NCBI GenBank assembly: GCA_031263835.1
Contig: JAISEZ010000050.1
Span: 1-11,634, forward strand
DNA: 11,634 bases
Direction of reading: 5' to 3'
From: Tannerella sp.
GTDB lineage: Bacteria > Bacteroidota > Bacteroidia > Bacteroidales > Tannerellaceae
The notes beneath the pieces were generated by a model. That model worked only from the letters and a program-made list of their open reading frames with translations. It had not been told where the DNA came from and did not search any database. This document shows positions 6,568-11,634 of this stretch, one piece after another. Each line of letters starts with the position of its first letter. Positions within the stretch are counted from its first letter, which is position 1. Made by a program: the position numbers and the translations under genes.

Positions 6568-8035
6568 CCACCAGCATCACACTTTCGTTCACCATGCGGC
6601 TGATGCCGAACGGCGCCAGTCCCATCCCGGCAATGGCCACGATGAGGCAAATCAGCGTCAGGCGTTCGTCCCACGTGGCATCCGTCAGTTTCAGGTGTGC
6701 GGGATTTTCCGCTTCGCCGTACAGGATTTTCCCCACCAGCCGCAGGATATAGACGGCCGTAATCACGATGGACGTCGTGGCGAGGATGGTCAGCGTGCGG
6801 TGGAACGTGTCGTTCACCTCGAACGCGCCGACGAAAACCGTCATCTCGGCCACGAAGCCGCTCAGCCCCGGCAGTCCGAGGTTCGCCAGCCCCGCAATCA
6901 CGTAGCCGACCGAAAGGAAGGGCATGATTTTCATCAGCCCGCTCATTTCGCGGATGTCGCGCGTATGCGTCCGGCCGTAAATCATCCCTATCAGCGCGAA
7001 GAAAAGCGCCGTCATCAGGCCGTGCGAGAGCATCTGCAGCACCGCGCCCGTGACGGCCGTCCGCGTCATCATCAGGATGGCAAACAGCACCAGACTGCAG
7101 TGCGACACCGACGAGTAGGCGTTGATGTACTTCAAATCCTTCTGCACGCAGGCCGCAAAAGCGCCGTACACCACGCCGGCAGTCGTCAGCAGCAGGAAAA
7201 TCCAGGCCTGTTCGTGCGCCGCTTCGGGCATCAGGCAGAGGGCCACGCGGAAACAGCCGTAGCCGCCCAGCTTCATCAGCACGCCGGCGTGGAGCATGGA
7301 GACGGCCGTCGGCGCCGACGCATGACCGTCGGGACTCCAGGTGTGGAACGGAAACAGCGCGCCCAGCACGCCGAAGCCGATGAACGTCAGCGGGAAAAAG
7401 ATGCGCTGCACCTCGACGGGCAGGTGTGCCTGCGCCAGTTCGGTCAGGTGCATCGTCGTCGCCCCCGCACCGAAATAGACTCCCAGGATGCCCATCAGTA
7501 TCAGCGTCGAACCGCCCATCAGCATCAGCGTCAGCTTCATCGCGGAATATTCCTTCCGCCCGCTGCCCCAGACGCCTATCAGCAGGTACATCGGAATCAG
7601 CGCCACCTCGTAGAAGAGGAACATGGTGAACAGGTCGAGCGAGATAAAGAAGCCGAACACGCCTTCGCTCAGCAGGCAGAACCACAGGAAAAACTCCTTG
7701 GTCAGCGGCTGCATGTGCCACGAGGCAAACGTGCCCGTGAAGACAATGACGGACGACAGCAGCAGCATGACGACCGAAATCCCGTCCACGCCGACGGCAT
7801 AATGGATATGCAGCGGAGCATACCATACCTGACTGGCGGTGAAGAGCATTTCCGACGTATCGCCCCCGGCGCGCCGGTGGAGGTAGAGGAACGCCAGCGT
7901 GACGGCCAGCGCCAGCAGCGCACCCGCGCCCGTGACCATCACCGCGCGGATTTGCTTCATCCCCCGCGCCGCCCACAGCCCCAGCATCATCAGCAGGGGA
8001 ATCAGTACAAACAAAGACAGAAAATTTATATTCAT
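6557..8035 (-). CDS. nuoM: NADH-quinone oxidoreductase (complex I) subunit M
   Basis: NuoM is the middle antiporter-like proton channel of the complex I membrane arm. The 492-residue protein has about fourteen hydrophobic segments. Family landmarks are FYEVALIPMYLLIGVWG with E143 (TM5), FPFHTWSPDGHASAPT (228-243), HAGVLMKLGGYG with K255 (TM8), and GLPGLSGFVAEM with E397 (TM12). The residue seven places before the conserved His of TM7 is Leu (L224). In NuoL and NuoN here, and in E. coli NuoM, that place holds a lysine essential for pumping (see findings). ATG 8033-8035 gives MNINFLSLFVLIP. The last two serines and the TAG stop are made by the heptad repeat at 6526-6567. It follows nuoL by 212 bp and precedes nuoN by 1351 bp. 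Confidence 0.95.
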   Translation of the reverse strand: MNINFLSLFVLIPLLMMLGLWAARGMKQIRAVMVTGAGALLALAVTLAFLYLHRRAGGDTSEMLFTASQVWYAPLHIHYAVGVDGISVVMLLLSSVIVFTGTFASWHMQPLTKEFFLWFCLLSEGVFGFFISLDLFTMFLFYEVALIPMYLLIGVWGSGRKEYSAMKLTLMLMGGSTLILMGILGVYFGAGATTMHLTELAQAHLPVEVQRIFFPLTFIGFGVLGALFPFHTWSPDGHASAPTAVSMLHAGVLMKLGGYGCFRVALCLMPEAAHEQAWIFLLLTTAGVVYGAFAACVQKDLKYINAYSSVSHCSLVLFAILMMTRTAVTGAVLQMLSHGLMTALFFALIGMIYGRTHTRDIREMSGLMKIMPFLSVGYVIAGLANLGLPGLSGFVAEMTVFVGAFEVNDTFHRTLTILATTSIVITAVYILRLVGKILYGEAENPAHLKLTDATWDERLTLICLIVAIAGMGLAPFGISRMVNESVMLVVSS

Positions 8036-8051
8036 ATCACGTGTATTTATT

Positions 8052-8265
8052 TAGTAGTTAGTAGATAGTAGTTAGTAGTCAGTAGGGGCGAAATGCTTTC
8101 GCCCGTAAGGCAGCCGGCGGAAAAGCCGCATATCTCCATATCGGGATACGGCAACAGGTACTGCCTTTGCCGGAGCCATATTCTGTATATAAACTAATGT
8201 ATCCATTCTACTAACTACTAACTACTAACTACTATCTACTAAAACTACTATCTACTAACTACTCC
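8052..8265 (-). repeat. Heptad-armed intergenic repeat, copy C
   Basis: The left arm is TAGTAGW heptads (8052-8086). The right arm is eight CTACTAW heptads (8208-8265) with a 2-base slip at 8243-8244. The core carries the perfect hairpin GGGCGAAA-TGC-TTTCGCCC (8086-8104), a second stem CGGC-GGAAAA-GCCG, and the shared words CATATCTCCATA, GGGATACGG and GTATCCATT. It fills the gap between nuoL and nuoM. The right arm overlaps the last codons of nuoL, whose TAG stop at 8248-8250 lies inside it. Confidence 0.9.
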
Positions 8266-10128
8266 AAGCAAAATCACCGTCAAAATCAGCGCTCCGCCCA
8301 GGAACACCATCGCATACTGCTGCACGTTCCCGCTTTGCAGTCCCCGGATACGGACGCTGGCCGCGTTCGTCACGTACGCCAGTCCGTTCATGAAGCCGTC
8401 GACCACGTGGCGGTCAAACCAGGCCAGCGGCGTGGAGATGCAGGCAAAGATAATCCGGTGGGTGACGAACTGATACACCTCGTCGATATAGAAGCGCCGG
8501 TACGCCGCGCGGTACAGGCCCCGGAGGTGCGTAACCGTCCGTCCGGACGCCTTCCCGTATATCGCCGCGGCAAGTCCGATAGCCACTGCCGCCGCGCAGA
8601 CGCTGACAGCCGCTACGGCGGCGTTCAGGTGAATCGCATACGCTTCGCCGCTGCTGCTGACAAACCGGCCGAAGGGTATCCATCCCGCCACGCACGTCAG
8701 GGCGGCCAGTATGATTAAAGGCACGGTCATGGTGCGCGGCGCTTCGTGCGGCGCAGGATGACCGGCGTCATACGTTCCGTTCCAGAAAATCCGGAAATAG
8801 AGGCGGAACATGTAGAACGCCGTCAGCATGGCAATGCCGCTCATCAGCACGCCCATCGCGGGGCTGAACCGGAAACAGGCCGCCAGTATTTCATCCTTCG
8901 AGAAGAAACCGCTGAAGGGCGGAATCCCCGCTATCGCCAGACAGGCAATCAGGAACGTCACATGCGTCACGGGCAGGAATTTCCGCAGCCCGCCCATGTC
9001 CTTCATTTCGTTGGAGTGGACGGCATGGATGACGGCGCCGGCGCAGAGGAAGAGCAGCGCCTTGAAGAAGGCGTGCGTGAAAAGGTGGAACAGGGAAGCC
9101 ATGTACCCCAGTCCACCCCCGTGCGGGTCGGCGGAGGTGCACACGCCCAGCGCCACAATCATAAAGCCAATCTGCGAGATGGTGGAAAAGGCCAGCACGC
9201 GCTTGATGTCGGTCTGCGTGCAGGCGATAACGGCGGCAAACAGCGCCGTGAACGCGCCGGCATAGCCGGCGGCGTGCAGCACGTCGGGCGCGCAGCCGAT
9301 GTACAGCGGGAACATCCGCGCAACCAGATAGACGCCCGACACGACCATCGTTGCCGCGTGAATCAGCGCGCTGACGGGCGTCGGGCCTTCCATGGCGTCG
9401 GGCAGCCAGATGTGCAGCGGGAACATGGCGCTCTTGCCGGCGCCGCCGATGAACATCAGCCCCAGCGCCAGCGGTATCATCGACCCGGCGGCCGCCAGCG
9501 CCTGCGTCTGCGGCGTGAAGGCGAAGGAGCCGGTATAGTATCCGTAAATCAGGATGCCGACCAGAAAGCCGAGGTCGGCAAAGCGGGTCACGACAAACGC
9601 CTTCTTTGCCGCCGCCACGGCCGTCGCACGGGGGTAGTAGAAGCCAATCAGCAGGTAGCTCGAAACGCCGACCAGTTCCCAGAAGACGTACATCTGGAAG
9701 ATATTGGTTGCGACCACCAGTCCCGTCATCGAGAGGGTGAAGAGCGACAGGAAGGCGAAATAGCGCTGGTAGCCGCCTTCGCCCTTCATGTAGCCAAGCG
9801 AATAGATGTGCACCATCAGCGAAACGGTGGAAATGACGACCAGCATCATGACCGAAATCGGGTCGAGCAGGATGCCGAAGTCGATGTGCAGCGATTCGGT
9901 GAAAGGCAGCCAGGTAACATTGAACGGCGTGAGTGTCGGGAAGGTGCCGTCCGCCGCCCGTTCGCCGCCGAAGTACCGCAGGGCCGTCATCCACGAGAGC
10001 GCCGTCACAAGTGCAAGCGAGGCCGTCCCGACGACGCCTGCCGTCCGGGGTTTCATCCGTTTTCCGCCCAGTCCGAGCCAGAGGAACGAGGCGAAGGGTA
10101 GCAGGAGTATCAAGATTGTAAAATCCAT
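8248..10128 (-). CDS. nuoL: NADH-quinone oxidoreductase (complex I) subunit L
   Basis: NuoL is the distal antiporter-like proton channel of complex I and carries the long lateral helix. The 626-residue length is normal. Key residues are present: E151 in VFWELVGVSSYLL (TM5), K232 in GGAGKSAMFPLHIWLPDAME (TM7), H352 and K356 in THAFFKALL, and K411-D412 in GIPPFSGFFSKDEI (TM12). The C-terminal RRFYIDEVYQ (544-553) and RGLQSGNVQQYAM (595-607), before a last membrane helix, show that the lateral-helix region is complete. ATG 10126-10128 gives MDFTILILLLPF. It starts 19 bp after the TPR gene, so the two are probably co-transcribed; nuoK is not upstream. The last four residues (VVSR) and the TAG stop are encoded by heptad repeat DNA. 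Confidence 0.96.
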   Translation of the reverse strand: MDFTILILLLPFASFLWLGLGGKRMKPRTAGVVGTASLALVTALSWMTALRYFGGERAADGTFPTLTPFNVTWLPFTESLHIDFGILLDPISVMMLVVISTVSLMVHIYSLGYMKGEGGYQRYFAFLSLFTLSMTGLVVATNIFQMYVFWELVGVSSYLLIGFYYPRATAVAAAKKAFVVTRFADLGFLVGILIYGYYTGSFAFTPQTQALAAAGSMIPLALGLMFIGGAGKSAMFPLHIWLPDAMEGPTPVSALIHAATMVVSGVYLVARMFPLYIGCAPDVLHAAGYAGAFTALFAAVIACTQTDIKRVLAFSTISQIGFMIVALGVCTSADPHGGGLGYMASLFHLFTHAFFKALLFLCAGAVIHAVHSNEMKDMGGLRKFLPVTHVTFLIACLAIAGIPPFSGFFSKDEILAACFRFSPAMGVLMSGIAMLTAFYMFRLYFRIFWNGTYDAGHPAPHEAPRTMTVPLIILAALTCVAGWIPFGRFVSSSGEAYAIHLNAAVAAVSVCAAAVAIGLAAAIYGKASGRTVTHLRGLYRAAYRRFYIDEVYQFVTHRIIFACISTPLAWFDRHVVDGFMNGLAYVTNAASVRIRGLQSGNVQQYAMVFLGGALILTVILLGVVSR

Positions 10129-10147
10129 TGTATCATCTGTTTTTATA

Positions 10148-10984
10148 TCAATACGTTTGTTTCAGTAGCATTTCAATTGTTTCGGCGTCATACCCCATCG
10201 ACAGGGCTTTCCTGAAATCAATCGCCGCCGAAGCCTTTTCATACTGCGCCAGCTTGACCCGCCCGCGCAGGACGTACAGTTCCGGGGCAGGGTCGGACTC
10301 TTCGGCAAACACCCTGTTCAAATCGGCCATCGCCCGCGCATTTTTACTCATCAGGTAATAGAGTTCGGCGCGTTCCTCGTAGAGGCGCCAGTACTCGGGC
10401 CGCTTGCCTATCAGGTAATTGAGGATGACTTCGCAGTCGTCGTAATTCTTCCGGACCTTTTCCAGCAGCGCATACCCCAGCCGTCCCTGAATCGTCTCCT
10501 TATTCATATCCAGGATTTTCTCGAAATCCGCTTCGGCCGGAATGAGATTCTGCATCCCGAGGTACAGCAGACCGCGGTGAAACAGGGCGTCTTCGTTCTT
10601 CGGATTAATCGAAAGCAGTAGCTGATAGTCGCTCAGCGCCTTTTCCGTTTCGTTCATTTCGGTGTACAGTTCGGCGCGGTTCGAGAGAATCACTTCGTTT
10701 CCGGGCTGCTGATTCAAAGCCGCCGTATAAGACACAAGCGCGTCGTCCGGCTTCCCCTGCCGTCGCTGGATAGTACCCAGATTCGTAAGCAGCGCATAAT
10801 TATTCCGGTTGCCCGGCTCCAGCCGCATCGCAGCTTTCAGACACTCCTCGGCAGCCGGCAAATCGTTCCTGTCCACATAATCATAGCTTTTCTCAATCAT
10901 CTCCTCATACGTCTGCGCACGGGCGCTTCCCCCGACCGCAAGCAGGAGCATCCAAAGCATTCCGGACAAAACAAATTTCCTCAT
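10148..10984 (-). CDS. Secreted tetratricopeptide-repeat protein
   Basis: The 278-residue product has a signal peptide (MRKFVLSGMLWMLLLAVGG, cleavage likely after ARA before Q24) followed by about seven TPR units of 34-36 residues covering the rest of the chain. Examples begin near residues 24, 62, 96, 130, 164, 198 and 235, with motifs such as NLGTIQRRQGKPDDALVSY, NRAELYTEMNETEKALSDY and HRGLLYLGMQNLIPAEADF. No other domain is seen, so it is probably a periplasmic scaffold for protein contacts; its partner is unknown. ATG 10982-10984 is chosen over the upstream in-frame start at 11062: it directly precedes the signal peptide and lies 21 bp after a good -7 element, which the longer form would include as coding. 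It is first in an apparent operon with nuoL. A role in complex I assembly is possible but only suggested by position. Confidence 0.85.
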   Translation of the reverse strand: MRKFVLSGMLWMLLLAVGGSARAQTYEEMIEKSYDYVDRNDLPAAEECLKAAMRLEPGNRNNYALLTNLGTIQRRQGKPDDALVSYTAALNQQPGNEVILSNRAELYTEMNETEKALSDYQLLLSINPKNEDALFHRGLLYLGMQNLIPAEADFEKILDMNKETIQGRLGYALLEKVRKNYDDCEVILNYLIGKRPEYWRLYEERAELYYLMSKNARAMADLNRVFAEESDPAPELYVLRGRVKLAQYEKASAAIDFRKALSMGYDAETIEMLLKQTY

Positions 10985-11005
10985 ATTCTTTCCCAATAAA
11001 CGGCG

Positions 11006-11013
11006 CAAATCTA
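11006..11013 (-). promoter_or_regulatory. Bacteroidota-type -7 element for the TPR-nuoL operon
   Basis: Read on the minus strand, TAGATTTG matches TAnnTTTG and lies 21 bp before the TPR start codon. A TTTG (plus-strand 11036-11039) lies 22 bp further upstream, about the place of a -33 box. This is the only good promoter seen for the operon; none was recognised just before nuoM or nuoN. Confidence 0.6.
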
Positions 11014-11087
11014 CGTAATAAAAACGCAGCCGCTGCAAAAACAGAAAAATAATCTGCCTCAAAATGGTGTGGATTTAGTTTTTTTAT

Positions 11088-11095
11088 TACCTTTG
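11088..11095 (+). promoter_or_regulatory. Bacteroidota-type -7 element for rpsP
   Basis: TACCTTTG matches TAnnTTTG and sits in TTATTACCTTTGCAG, 36 bp before the rpsP ATG. Transcription would start near 11102, giving a leader of about 30 bases that is A/T-rich and has no Shine-Dalgarno site, as is usual in this phylum. Confidence 0.65.
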
Positions 11096-11131
11096 CAGCC
11101 GCTAATACAAATTTTAAACGATTCAAATAAA

Positions 11132-11634
11132 ATGGCAACAAAAATCAGATTGCAGAGACACGGGCGGAAAGGGTACGCCTTTTACCAGCTCGTTGTCGCG
11201 GACAGCAGGGCTCCACGGGATGGAAAGTTTATTGAAAGGATAGGTTCATATAATCCGAACACAAATCCTGCTACAATAGATTTGAATTTCGAGCGGGCTT
11301 TGTATTGGTTACAGGTGGGCGCACAGCCGACCGATACGACACGCACGATTCTTTCGCGCGAAGGCGTGTGCTTGAAAAAGCACCTGCTGGAAGGCGTAAA
11401 GAAGGGTGCATTTGACGAAGCCGCCGCCGAAGCGAAGTTTCAGGCATGGCTGACCTCGAAGAACCAGTCTTTACAGGCCGTCAGGGACAAAGACCGCGAG
11501 GCTGCCAGGGCGGCAAATAAAGCGCGTTTGGATGCTGAAAAAGAATCCAACAGGGCAAAGGCCGAAGTGGTGGCTAAAAAGAAAGCCGCTCAGGCTGCCG
11601 AAGCTGCCAAACAGGCCGCCGAAGCAGCAGCAAC
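11132..11634 (+). CDS. rpsP: 30S ribosomal protein bS16, partial (runs off the window)
   Basis: bS16 binds 16S rRNA early in assembly of the small subunit. The reading frame from ATG 11132 gives [20 protein letters not shown], then [20 protein letters not shown] and [20 protein letters not shown], the typical bS16 core (about residues 1-85). From about residue 110 it continues into an Ala/Lys/Glu-rich, probably helical tail ([18 protein letters not shown]), as is usual for bS16 of Bacteroidota and absent from the ~80-residue proteobacterial form. At least 167 residues are encoded before the window ends without a stop. It is transcribed divergently from the TPR gene, 147 bp apart, from its own promoter. 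Confidence 0.95.
   Translation, partial: MATKIRLQRHGRKGYAFYQLVVADSRAPRDGKFIERIGSYNPNTNPATIDLNFERALYWLQVGAQPTDTTRTILSREGVCLKKHLLEGVKKGAFDEAAAEAKFQAWLTSKNQSLQAVRDKDREAARAANKARLDAEKESNRAKAEVVAKKKAAQAAEAAKQAAEAAA

Noticed and set aside
10985..11062. A longer form of the TPR protein starting at 11062
   Set aside because: The extension would overlap the TPR promoter element and bury the signal peptide 26 residues inside the chain.
10905..11141. A 78-codon minus-strand frame over the rpsP/TPR promoter region
   Set aside because: It overlaps both promoters, the rpsP start and the TPR signal-peptide region in another frame, with no recognisable features.

Overview
This window looks like a chromosomal segment of a Bacteroidota (Bacteroidales-type) genome. 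Three sites match the Bacteroidota -7 promoter consensus TAnnTTTG, start codons lack clear Shine-Dalgarno sites, bS16 carries a long Ala/Lys/Glu-rich tail, and the secreted DUF1080 protein and NuoLMN sequences are of the Bacteroidota kind. Genus cannot be fixed from the sequence alone.

Layout. On the + strand lie glgP (alpha-glucan phosphorylase, 58-2625) and a secreted DUF1080 / 3-keto-glycoside hydrolase-like gene (2883-3653). Converging on them from the - strand is a four-gene set, read right to left: a secreted TPR protein (10148-10984), nuoL (8248-10128), nuoM (6557-8035) and nuoN (3778-5205). These Nuo proteins are the three antiporter-like membrane subunits of respiratory complex I. 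At the right edge, divergent from the TPR gene, rpsP (bS16) starts at 11132 and runs off the window. The nuoA-K genes are not in the window; the TPR gene sits where nuoK would be expected.

The unusual part is between the genes. Nearly every gap except the rpsP/TPR one is filled with repeat DNA. (1) A ~195-bp family has arms of heptanucleotide repeats (TAGTAGW on one side, WTAGTAG-complement on the other) around a ~120-bp core. It occurs at 2640-2833, 5241-5685 and 8052-8265, with a stray arm at 6519-6567. (2) A CACGGAG-rich family occurs at 5387-5642 and ~6255-6520. The first copy is a MITE-like element with 29-bp terminal inverted repeats, inserted into a heptad-armed element with an apparent TA target duplication. 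(3) A family of GAGCAAATGTGAGAAT-type inverted repeats lies between the convergent genes at 3664-3777 and inside the second CACGGAG copy. (4) A 21-bp-period minisatellite (~5762-6223) has units that are each a small inverted repeat.

These repeats split nuoL, nuoM and nuoN, which are normally tightly packed, by 212 and 1351 bp. They also reach into the 3' ends of nuoL and nuoM and supply the last codons and the stop codons. A second point of interest is in the proteins: NuoM has Leu where NuoL and NuoN of the same operon keep the TM7 lysine used in proton transfer.
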